From positions 1-64,000 of the forward strand of contig CBFDDF010000001.1 in NCBI GenBank assembly GCA_965603495.1: a stretch of DNA of 64,000 nucleotides, written 5' to 3'. The position numbers were made by a program, and so were the translations under genes. The DNA is from Thiomicrorhabdus sp965603495. Lineage in GTDB: Bacteria; Pseudomonadota; Gammaproteobacteria; Thiomicrospirales; Thiomicrospiraceae. The number at the start of each line of letters is the position of its first letter. The first letter of the stretch is position 1. Shown here one piece after another: positions 56,529 to 63,961 of this stretch. Below the pieces are notes generated by a model. The model saw only the letters and a program-made list of their open reading frames with translations, made no database searches and was not told the DNA's origin.

Positions 56529-56935
56529 AGTAATTTCTTTGATTTTTTTAGGTTTAAATAGGCTTTATTATGCGTTTTATTATGCCGTATAATTATTCAA
56601 ATAAATATTAAATACCCCCTACAAATACCTCCATAAAGGCTTGGGATAACTTGTGCTGTTTTGTGGATAAAACGCTTAAAAAACCATTTTTCATTTTTTA
56701 TCCACAAAACATGCACACTTATTAACATACCTTATCAGATACTATAACCACACCTTTAATCACAAGACAAGTTGTTGAAAATAAGCTTAAAATAGAGCTT
56801 ATCTACAGATATAGGCCTCACTAAGAGTAATAACAAGAGGTTATATATACTAAAAAGATATATTTAATTAAATAAAACTTTACCCCCTTTTATCCACTTA
56901 AATCTGAAAAGCTTTAATCAAAAAGATCTCTATTT
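56529..56935. other. AT-rich intergenic region with DnaA-box-like cluster
   Basis: 407 bases without a gene. It has two perfect TTATCCACA boxes in opposite orientation (56662-56670 and 56698-56706) inside a 14-bp inverted repeat. Single-mismatch boxes TTATCTACA (56799-56807) and TTATCCACT (56890-56898) follow. A very AT-rich stretch lies at about 56841-56880, and GATCTCTATTTAT at 56925-56937 resembles the oriC 13-mer. It is a candidate replication origin or DnaA-binding locus. It must also hold the promoters of the two flanking genes. Confidence 0.5.
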
Positions 56936-57862
56936 ATGACCCTAAATGAATTGAAATATATTATTGCAGTCGCTAAAGAAAAACATTTTAGAAAAGCCTC
57001 AGAAACCTGTTTTGTCAGTCAACCTACTTTAAGTGTTGCTATTAAAAAATTAGAAGAAGAGTTAGGGGTCATTTTATTTGAAAGACGAAAACAAGATGTT
57101 TTGATTACACCCGTTGGCAAACAGATTATTGAATTGGCAGAGGAGATACTTGAACGCAGTAAAAATATCAAAGCCATTGCAAAAGAATCTCAAAGTGATC
57201 TTTCTACAGAATTAAGAATTGGGGCTATTTATACAATAGCCCCCTATCTATTGCCTCAACTGATTCCTAAATTTCATCAAATAGCACCTAAGGTACCCTT
57301 AATCATTGAAGAGAATTACACGCATGTATTAGCGGAGAAGTTGCAAACCGGTGAAATTGATATCGCCATTCTTTCATTACCTTTTGATGAACCCAATATT
57401 GAAACGCTAGCACTCTATCAAGAACCCTTTAAAGCCATTGTTCCTAAAGAACACCCTTTTGCAGAAGCAGATATTTCTATTTCGTTGCAGTCGATTAAAA
57501 ATGAAACCATTCTATTATTGGGAGCAGGTCATTGTTTTAGAGACCAAGTGGTTGAAGCATTTCCTAATCTATTGCATATGAATTATCAAAGTGATCGACT
57601 ACAGAAGACATTTGAAGGCAGTTCATTAGAAACTATTCGTTATATGGTATCTTCAGGGGCAGGGATCTCTATTTTCCCGTGTAGTTCCCTCTCAGAACGT
57701 GATGAGAGCCTTTTTACTGTAAAAACGATATCTGATACACCCCCAAGTAGAATAGTCGCTCTAGCATGGCGTAAATCATTTCCAAGAATGAAAGTTTTAG
57801 AATTATTTAAACAAGCAATTGATGATGTGAACATACCTTGTACAATACCGACAAATCATTAA
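56936..57862 (+). CDS. oxyR: OxyR-like LysR-family regulator, single conserved cysteine
   Basis: 308 residues. An N-terminal LysR winged helix (LNELKYIIAVAKEKHFRKAS) is followed by a substrate domain of OxyR type. The peroxide-sensing Cys is present as Cys200 in GAGHCFRDQ, matching E. coli Cys199. The second (Cys208) position is Phe209 here, so the usual intramolecular disulfide cannot form at that site. Cys249 and Cys25 are the other candidates. It probably regulates peroxide defence. No catalase or peroxiredoxin gene is adjacent. An mlaA-like gene follows 15 bases later. Confidence 0.85.
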   Translation: MTLNELKYIIAVAKEKHFRKASETCFVSQPTLSVAIKKLEEELGVILFERRKQDVLITPVGKQIIELAEEILERSKNIKAIAKESQSDLSTELRIGAIYTIAPYLLPQLIPKFHQIAPKVPLIIEENYTHVLAEKLQTGEIDIAILSLPFDEPNIETLALYQEPFKAIVPKEHPFAEADISISLQSIKNETILLLGAGHCFRDQVVEAFPNLLHMNYQSDRLQKTFEGSSLETIRYMVSSGAGISIFPCSSLSERDESLFTVKTISDTPPSRIVALAWRKSFPRMKVLELFKQAIDDVNIPCTIPTNH

Positions 57863-57877
57863 AAAATTAGATATTTC

Positions 57878-58639
57878 ATGATATTCAAAAAAACCTTACC
57901 GATTTTATTATTGAGTGCTTTATTGATCAGTCCAGTGATTCAAGCTGGTGAGATTGATAATCCTGTAAAAAACACACCTCCACCCATGAGTTCAGAAGAT
58001 CCTTATGAGTCTTTTAATCGTGCCATATTTGATTTTAATATGGGTTTTAATGACACTGTCGGAGAGCCTTTAGCAAACGTCTATAACGGGGTTTTACCGC
58101 AACCAGTGCGTATCGGTATCGATAATTTTTTTAGTAACCTTGCAGTCCCTTTATCGACCATCAATAGTCTTTTACAAGGTAAGGTTGAAGATGGTTTATC
58201 AGGATTTATGCGTTTTACCATTAATACTACTTTTGGGTTATTTGGTCTATTAGATATTGCAACGCCTGCAGGTTTAGAGCCTCAAAAAGAAGACTTAGGG
58301 CAAACCCTATATCAATGGGGACTCTGGAATGAATCCCATTATCTGGTGTTACCGTTTGTCGGTTCTTATACGATGCGCGAATTAGTCGGTGGTGCAGTCG
58401 ATTCTGCTTATGATCCCGTCTATCCGTATGTGATTGATACCGATCGAGACGGTCGTATAATGATCTATGCAGGCGGTAAATTTGTGGCTTACACGAAGAT
58501 TGTTGGCTTAATAGCAGATCTTAAAAATCAACCAGACCCTTATGTATTTGCCAGAGAGAGTTATATGCAATATCGCACTAACTTAATCTATGATGGTAAA
58601 GCTCCTAAAGCCAATTTAGATGACTTTAATTTTGATTAG
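57878..58639 (+). CDS. mlaA: MlaA/VacJ-family protein lacking a lipobox
   Basis: 253 residues. The MlaA core is clear: EDPYESFNRAIFDFNMGFN near residue 40, NFFSNLAVPLSTINSLLQGK, FGLFGLLDIATPAG and DLGQTLYQWG..ESHYLVLPF. MlaA extracts mislocalised phospholipids from the outer leaflet of the outer membrane as part of the Mla system. Most relatives are lipoproteins, but the signal peptide here ends LISPVIQAG with no cysteine, so a soluble or porin-tethered form is implied. No mlaBCDEF genes are nearby. It follows the OxyR-like gene by 15 bases. Confidence 0.88.
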   Translation: MIFKKTLPILLLSALLISPVIQAGEIDNPVKNTPPPMSSEDPYESFNRAIFDFNMGFNDTVGEPLANVYNGVLPQPVRIGIDNFFSNLAVPLSTINSLLQGKVEDGLSGFMRFTINTTFGLFGLLDIATPAGLEPQKEDLGQTLYQWGLWNESHYLVLPFVGSYTMRELVGGAVDSAYDPVYPYVIDTDRDGRIMIYAGGKFVAYTKIVGLIADLKNQPDPYVFARESYMQYRTNLIYDGKAPKANLDDFNFD

Positions 58640-58644
58640 ATGGT

Positions 58645-58670
58645 TAAATTAACCAGGCCTGGTTAATTTA
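58645..58670. repeat. 26-bp palindrome centred on dispersed repeat copy 16
   Basis: TAAATTA-ACCAGGCCTGGT-TAATTTA, perfectly self-complementary; core 58652-58663. It begins 5 bases after the mlaA stop and precedes a separate bidirectional terminator. Confidence 0.95.
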
Positions 58671-58680
58671 TTTAGAACAT

Positions 58681-58721
58681 AAAAAAGCCCCGTTATTTGA
58701 GAATAATAACGGGGCTTTTTT
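58681..58721. terminator. Bidirectional terminator, mlaA / nhaA
   Basis: A 17-bp stem (arms 58681-58697 and 58705-58721, GC core GCCCCGTTATT / AATAACGGGGC) is flanked by A-runs and T-runs. It suits both the plus-strand mlaA and the minus-strand nhaA transcripts. Confidence 0.9.
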
Positions 58722-58745
58722 TGGCTTTTAAATTAATTGTAAAGC

Positions 58746-60125
58746 TTAACTCTTTTGAATAGTGATTTCTGATTTGGCAATATAACGTAACCAAATAAAA
58801 CCAACCAAACCGGCGACTAACGAGGCAATCAAAATCCCTGTTTTCGCACCCAGTAATAATTCATTACCGGGTTCCCAAGCTAAATCGGCAATAAAGATAG
58901 ACATAGTAAAACCAATGCCCCCTAAGAAAGAGACACCAAACAATTGACTCATGGTCGAACCATTGGGTAGTTTTGCTAAGCCTAATTTAATGGCAATCCA
59001 AGAGACGCCTGCAATGCCAATGACTTTCCCCATAATTAGACCAAACATAACGCCCAAAGTGACGGGTTGCAACAAGAGGCTATCCATCTCAGAAAAGTTG
59101 ATAGCAATGCCTGCGTTGGCCAAAGCAAACAGGGGAATAATCAATAAAGCTACCGGTAAATGTAAATTATGTTCTAAACGGTTTAAGGGAGCTTGAACAC
59201 GATGTACCCCATCTTCCATCTGTTGTATGATCGCTTTTTGCGCATCACACAGTTGACAGCCTGGGTTCTCTTGTTCCGCTTTGTGATAATCACCGACCAA
59301 TTTATTGATATGTTCATGGAAAAATTTTGGATTGAATTTAGGTTTCGCCGGAATAGTTAAAGCCGTTAAAATTCCAGCAATGGTAGCATGTACGCCGGAT
59401 TCCAACATCGTTGCCCACATTAAACCACCTACAATAAAATACGGTAAAGGTTTGTGAATACCAAAACGGTTAAAGGCGATTAACACCCCAAAAAATACCA
59501 AAGAGGTAATCAAATAAGACATATGGATTTGATCGGTATAGAAAATAGCAATGACGGTTACTGCACCTAAATCGTCGACAATCGCTAGAGCGACTAAGAA
59601 AGTCACTAAAGCAGCAGGTACGCGTTTTCCTAATAGCACCAAGGCGCTGATGGCAAATGCAATATCCGTCGCCATCGGAATGCCCCAACCGGTTGCAGCG
59701 GGTGTCCCCATAGTGATGTAATAGAAGATAAAAGCTGGAAAGACCATACCACCAATGGCGGCTAAAATAGGTAATACCGCGTTCTTAGGGTTAGATAGTT
59801 CGCCGACTAAAATTTCACGTTTAATTTCCAATCCAATGATGAAAAAGAAAATAGCCATTAAGCCATCGTTAATCCAGTGATGGATCGAGTGATCAATCGA
59901 CATATTGCCCATGGTGATTGCAAAATTGGTATGGAAAAAGTGGGCATAGTCCTCTGCAAGAGGGCTATTGGCTAACACGAGTGCCACAATGGTCATAAAC
60001 ATCAAAACTTTACCAGTCGTGGTTTGGTTATGGATGAAATTATCAAACGGGGTCATTATTTTGTCAAAAGTCTTTTCCCAGGGAGCGAATATCTCATACT
60101 CTTTTTTCAGTAATTTAACCTTCAT
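58746..60125 (-). CDS. nhaA: Na+/H+ antiporter NhaA
   Basis: 459 residues, longer than E. coli NhaA (388). About twelve helices. The TD motif (GIPMATDIAFAISAL, near residue 155) and the ion-binding Asp pair (ALAIVDDLGAVTVIAIF, near 190) are intact. Extra length comes from a N-terminal leader and a soluble ~40-residue insert with CQLCDAQKA near residue 280, seen in some longer NhaA proteins. It exports Na+ or Li+ against H+ uptake at alkaline pH. AAGGAA precedes the ATG. Divergent from nhaD. Confidence 0.95.
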   Translation of the reverse strand: MKVKLLKKEYEIFAPWEKTFDKIMTPFDNFIHNQTTTGKVLMFMTIVALVLANSPLAEDYAHFFHTNFAITMGNMSIDHSIHHWINDGLMAIFFFIIGLEIKREILVGELSNPKNAVLPILAAIGGMVFPAFIFYYITMGTPAATGWGIPMATDIAFAISALVLLGKRVPAALVTFLVALAIVDDLGAVTVIAIFYTDQIHMSYLITSLVFFGVLIAFNRFGIHKPLPYFIVGGLMWATMLESGVHATIAGILTALTIPAKPKFNPKFFHEHINKLVGDYHKAEQENPGCQLCDAQKAIIQQMEDGVHRVQAPLNRLEHNLHLPVALLIIPLFALANAGIAINFSEMDSLLLQPVTLGVMFGLIMGKVIGIAGVSWIAIKLGLAKLPNGSTMSQLFGVSFLGGIGFTMSIFIADLAWEPGNELLLGAKTGILIASLVAGLVGFIWLRYIAKSEITIQKS

Positions 60126-60249
60126 TTAGGTTCCTTATTAATTTTGAATTAAATATAGGCAGGTTTTTAGTTAAAAATTTAGAATTTTTTTATATAGAAT
60201 AAACCGTTATAGGTCAGTATTGTACCGATTTTAATATTAGGGATAACAG

Positions 60250-61671
60250 ATGTTTCATTTATCAAAAGTAGTCTTAACCAGTCTACTATTTTTACTACCA
60301 GGCTTGGCTTTTTCAAGTGATGCCGTCGCGGGTTTAGATTTAACCACTCATTGGGTAGGCTTTTTAAGCTTAGGGATTTTCGTGGTGGCCTACGTACTCG
60401 TTATGTCAGAAGAATTTACCCATCTACGTAAATCAAAACCGGTTATTTTAGCAGCAGGGCTTATTTGGACGCTAATCGCTTATGTGATGATGACTCAAAA
60501 CTTACCAAATGTGGCCGAAGAAGCGGTTAGACACAATATTTTGGAATTTTCAGAACTATTCTTTTTCTTATTAGTTGCTATGACCTATATCAATGCGATG
60601 GAAGAACGTGAAGTATTTGGCGCTTTACGGGGTTGGTTAACTTCGAAAGGCTTTAGTTATGTACAGCTGTTTTGGATTACCGGTCTGTTAGCTTTCTTTA
60701 TTTCGCCCGTGGCAGACAACTTGACGACGGCATTGTTGATGGGTGCGGTTATTTTAGCAGTGGGCGCTAACTCCCCTAAGTTTGTCAGTATTGGTTTTGT
60801 TAATGTTGTGGTTGCGGCTAATGCGGGCGGAGCATTTAGTCCATTTGGGGATATTACAACTTTGATGGTTTGGCAAAAAGGCATTCTACATTTTGGAGAA
60901 TTCTTTGCGCTATTTTTACCGGCATTTGTAAACTTCGCACTGCCAGCATTGATCATGATGTTTTTTATACCGAAAGAAGTACCGGAAGCGCTAGAAGATA
61001 AAATTGAGATGCGTCGCGGTGCGAAACGTATTATTTTTCTATTTATTGCCACCATTGGAACAGCGGTTTCAATGCATAACTTCTTACATATGCCACCGGT
61101 ATTAGGCATGATGATGGGTCTAGCTTATCTACAATTCTTTGCTTACTACCTGAAGAAAACAGGAGAGCTATCTTATGATGTAGGTAATCAAGGTGAAGGT
61201 ATCACCCATGAGGAATCTAAAGCGGTAACCTTTGATATTTTCAACAAAATAGCGCGTGCCGAGTGGGATACTTTATTGTTCTTTTTCGGTATTATTTTAG
61301 CGGTTGGGGGATTAGGGACTTTAGGGTATTTGGCTTTAGCATCTGATGTCATGTATACCCAATGGGGTGCGACTAACGCGAATATTGCAGTTGGATTATT
61401 ATCGGCAGTGGTTGATAATATTCCAGTTATGTTTGCCGTCTTAACTATGAATCCTGACATGTCTTCAGGACAGTGGTTACTAGTGACATTAACAGCAGGG
61501 GTAGGGGGTTCACTGCTTTCTGTGGGTTCAGCTGCTGGTGTGGCCTTAATGGGACAGTCAAAAGGGAATTATACCTTCTTTAGCCATCTTAAATGGACAC
61601 CTGCGATTGCTTTAGGTTACTTTGCAAGTATTTGGGTACATATGCAGCTTAATGCACATTTATTTACTTAA
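60250..61671 (+). CDS. nhaD: Na+/H+ antiporter NhaD
   Basis: 473 residues, about twelve to thirteen helices, first acting as an uncleaved or cleaved signal (LLFLLPGLAFSSDAVAG). NhaD signatures are FFISPVADNLTTALLMGAVIL, NAGGAFSPFGDITTLMVWQKG and SAVVDNIPVMFAVLTMNP. NhaD exchanges Na+ (and Li+) for H+ and is common in marine and haloalkaliphilic gammaproteobacteria. AGGGA lies upstream of the ATG. It shares a 124-base divergent promoter region with nhaA and is followed by a terminator. Confidence 0.94.
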   Translation: MFHLSKVVLTSLLFLLPGLAFSSDAVAGLDLTTHWVGFLSLGIFVVAYVLVMSEEFTHLRKSKPVILAAGLIWTLIAYVMMTQNLPNVAEEAVRHNILEFSELFFFLLVAMTYINAMEEREVFGALRGWLTSKGFSYVQLFWITGLLAFFISPVADNLTTALLMGAVILAVGANSPKFVSIGFVNVVVAANAGGAFSPFGDITTLMVWQKGILHFGEFFALFLPAFVNFALPALIMMFFIPKEVPEALEDKIEMRRGAKRIIFLFIATIGTAVSMHNFLHMPPVLGMMMGLAYLQFFAYYLKKTGELSYDVGNQGEGITHEESKAVTFDIFNKIARAEWDTLLFFFGIILAVGGLGTLGYLALASDVMYTQWGATNANIAVGLLSAVVDNIPVMFAVLTMNPDMSSGQWLLVTLTAGVGGSLLSVGSAAGVALMGQSKGNYTFFSHLKWTPAIALGYFASIWVHMQLNAHLFT

Positions 61672-61693
61672 AATTTAACCTACTTTAGAACAT

Positions 61694-61731
61694 AAAAAAG
61701 CGGCTTGGATAAAATCCTTAGCCGCTTTTTT
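61694..61731. terminator. Bidirectional terminator after nhaD
   Basis: AAAAAAGCGGCT / AGCCGCTTTTTT, 12-bp stem with an internal GGAT / ATCC. Suits nhaD (plus) and the histone-like gene (minus). Confidence 0.85.
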
Positions 61732-61758
61732 ATTACAGTTCAAAATGTATTTGACTGA

Positions 61759-61959
61759 TTACGCTGCTTTTTTAACTGCTTTTTTAGCAGCTGATTTGAC
61801 TTTCTTTTTGCTAGAAAGTGATTTTTTCATAACTGCTTTTGTAGCTGCTTTAATCACGCTTTTAGCATTTTTCTGTTTAATGTCCTTTTTAGCAACGGCT
61901 TTCTTTGTTGCTTTAGATGCAGCTTTTTTTACGATTTTTTTATTAAGTGCTTTTGCCAT
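61759..61959 (-). CDS. Histone H1-like Lys/Ala-rich DNA-binding protein
   Basis: 66 residues, about one third Lys and rich in Ala, beginning MAKALNKKIVKKAASKATKK. This composition matches eukaryotic H1 C-terminal tails and bacterial H1-like proteins (Hc1/AlgP-tail type), which bind DNA non-specifically and compact it. A strong AAGGAG lies 6 bases before the ATG, so it is very likely translated. The opposing ORF at 61745-61999 is the antisense shadow. Monocistronic. Confidence 0.8.
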   Translation of the reverse strand: MAKALNKKIVKKAASKATKKAVAKKDIKQKNAKSVIKAATKAVMKKSLSSKKKVKSAAKKAVKKAA

Positions 61960-62121
61960 GATAGGCTCCTTGGTTTTAAGTATAAATGTTAATATTTGAT
62001 TATATAAATTACCAATGGTAATAAATTATTACTAATAGTAACGTTTTTAGGAGATAAATGTAAATAAAATTTATCTATGTCTATATAATCAGTAAATATT
62101 TAAAGCTCAGAGCAACTTCTT

Positions 62122-62394
62122 ATGACATTTATAGAATTCAAAAAGCATTTATTAGATGCAGACATTTCACTGCCTAAATTTAGTAAATTAATTAAGGTCA
62201 GTGAAAAAAATATACAGTCTTATAAAAAGAAAGGTGAAGTGCCCAATACGATTGCAGTTATCGTGGTCTGCTTTGTTCAGATGACCAAAGTTGGGCTAAA
62301 TTACAGAGATATTATTGATAGTTTAGAACTTGAGGCAAAAACCAAAAAAGGCGCTGGATTTGCTAAGAAAGCAGAGATTACTTCAAAAGAATAA
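62122..62394 (+). CDS. Small HTH-like protein
   Basis: 90 residues. Residues ~15-45 (SLPKFSKLIKVSEKNIQSYK, then KKGEVPNTIA) look like an Xre/Cro-type helix-turn-helix with a typical loop. A helical middle and a Lys-rich tail follow. I do not recognise a named family. It is divergent from the H1-like gene by about 160 bases, and a strong terminator follows, which supports a real transcription unit. The ribosome site is weak. Confidence 0.65.
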   Translation: MTFIEFKKHLLDADISLPKFSKLIKVSEKNIQSYKKKGEVPNTIAVIVVCFVQMTKVGLNYRDIIDSLELEAKTKKGAGFAKKAEITSKE

Positions 62395-62419
62395 TAGCCA
62401 GTGAATGACATTGAATTTT

Positions 62420-62448
62420 AAAAAAGCGACTTTAGAGGTCGCTTTTTT
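62420..62448. terminator. Bidirectional terminator
   Basis: AAAAAAGCGAC / GTCGCTTTTTT, 11-bp stem and 7-base loop, between the convergent HTH-like gene and the transglutaminase-like gene. Confidence 0.88.
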
Positions 62449-62470
62449 GTGGTCAAAAATAGAATCAAAT

Positions 62471-63961
62471 TCATTCTACTTTATTCTCAGAAACTTCTTC
62501 TTTTTGGTCATAAGGTTTACATAACAGTATGGCTAACGCAATGGTTATAAAATGAAGCTCTGGATGCGTTAACAACCACTCTCCAACTATAGAAAACTGC
62601 AAAACAATAATAACCAGAAAAGAAAGCAATAAAGTATTTAGCATTTTTATATTGGATTGATGAATCCCTTGCTTTTTGAGGTTTACGAAATATTTATCGA
62701 TTAATAATGCAAGTATTACAACTGGTAGCAGAGCATCGGCTGGATTTTCTATCCAAGCCATCATATCCGCAAAGGTAATAATCATAATCAAGATCAAAAT
62801 TAAGAATGTTAAGGTGACGGTATGCTCTACAATCTTATTTTTATTACTGACTAATTTTCTGACAAAAATCGTTGGAATAAAGATCAAAGTCATAATTGTT
62901 AAACTGACTAAAAGTTCGTTAAAAGCCAGCGCAAAGCCTAATAGAGCTGGTGTGAGATTGCCATAAGATTCAATACGAAAAATGGTTTTTAAGTAAGCGA
63001 TGATCAAGATGGCGAAAGGCAGGGTCAGTAAGGTTTTAAGCAACGTCTGCAATTCTAAAGGTAGAAGATGTAAATTATAAAGCTTCTCAAAATTAAACTT
63101 ACCATCAGACTCATATTGAACTTCACTAAATTGAATGCGTTCGACCATATTTGAACCGCTTTTAAGCGTCACATAGTCTAAATTATCTTTTGATAAAGCG
63201 AATAGTTTTAAGTTATGTTCCGGCCATAAATCCAAAGGTTTCCAATAGCCTTCATGGTGAATTTGTAACCAACTTCTTTTATAACCATTACCTTGGATAT
63301 TAACGCCGATTCCGCAAACTAGACGAGTCGGGATATCGATACTGCGTAATGCTATTTGGATATTTTTGTGAAGGTTTGACCAATCAGAACAAGGTTTGTT
63401 TTTGAGCGTTTCATAAGCTGGAAACTTGCCCCAATATTTTTGGTAATTCGTTAAAAATTGATTGATGTTTAAAACAGAATCAATCTCTATTGATTGATTT
63501 TTTTTCAAAAATTCCTTAAATTTAAGCATTCTATTTTGATCGAAATCCGGTAAAGCAGTAAATTTTTCATACTTATCAGGTTGTAATGCTTTTGGCGAAT
63601 GAATTGATTGATTTTCGTGGGTAAAGAAATACCCTAATTGAATAATGCCGGGTTTATCATCAATTGCTTTAAAAGTAATACCTCTCTCTTCGCTATCTTT
63701 ATTATTTCTTTTAACAATCTGCCAACCGTTATAATTTAAAGATTGTGAAATCAAGCGGTTTTCTTGATTAGAATAGGGCAATGGTAACTGTATTTCAGTT
63801 TGTTGCTTAATGATTTTTTTAACTTCATACTGTATTAATAATTTACTTTGCAGATGGGATTGAATATCTGACATAGGTAACCAAACCAGCTTTAATATGA
63901 AGATAAAAATGGCGATGCCAATTAACCCAATAACCACTTTTTTATTAGACGAGTGCAACAT
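62471..63961 (-). CDS. Inactive-transglutaminase / 7TM membrane protein
   Basis: 496 residues. An N-terminal anchor helix (VIGLIGIAIFIFILKLVWL) is followed by an extracytoplasmic transglutaminase-like domain (about 30-275; PCSDWSNLHKNIQIALRSIDIP, TRLVCGIGV, LQIHHEGYWKPLDLWPEH). About seven membrane helices complete the protein. This is the architecture described in Pfam as inactive transglutaminase fused to 7 TM helices. In other proteobacteria such genes sit with an ATP-dependent zinc protease-like and an ATP-grasp gene; neither is visible in this window. Start codon overlaps an opposing ATG at the window edge. Confidence 0.8.
   Translation of the reverse strand: MLHSSNKKVVIGLIGIAIFIFILKLVWLPMSDIQSHLQSKLLIQYEVKKIIKQQTEIQLPLPYSNQENRLISQSLNYNGWQIVKRNNKDSEERGITFKAIDDKPGIIQLGYFFTHENQSIHSPKALQPDKYEKFTALPDFDQNRMLKFKEFLKKNQSIEIDSVLNINQFLTNYQKYWGKFPAYETLKNKPCSDWSNLHKNIQIALRSIDIPTRLVCGIGVNIQGNGYKRSWLQIHHEGYWKPLDLWPEHNLKLFALSKDNLDYVTLKSGSNMVERIQFSEVQYESDGKFNFEKLYNLHLLPLELQTLLKTLLTLPFAILIIAYLKTIFRIESYGNLTPALLGFALAFNELLVSLTIMTLIFIPTIFVRKLVSNKNKIVEHTVTLTFLILILIMIITFADMMAWIENPADALLPVVILALLIDKYFVNLKKQGIHQSNIKMLNTLLLSFLVIIVLQFSIVGEWLLTHPELHFITIALAILLCKPYDQKEEVSENKVE

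Noticed and set aside
60657..61109. 150-codon minus-strand ORF inside nhaD
   Set aside because: Mirror of a hydrophobic gene; no ribosome site and no known motif.
61745..61999. 84-codon plus-strand hydrophobic ORF
   Set aside because: It is the complement of the Lys/Ala-rich H1-like gene (AAA/GCA codons become TTT/TGC), which has the better ribosome site.
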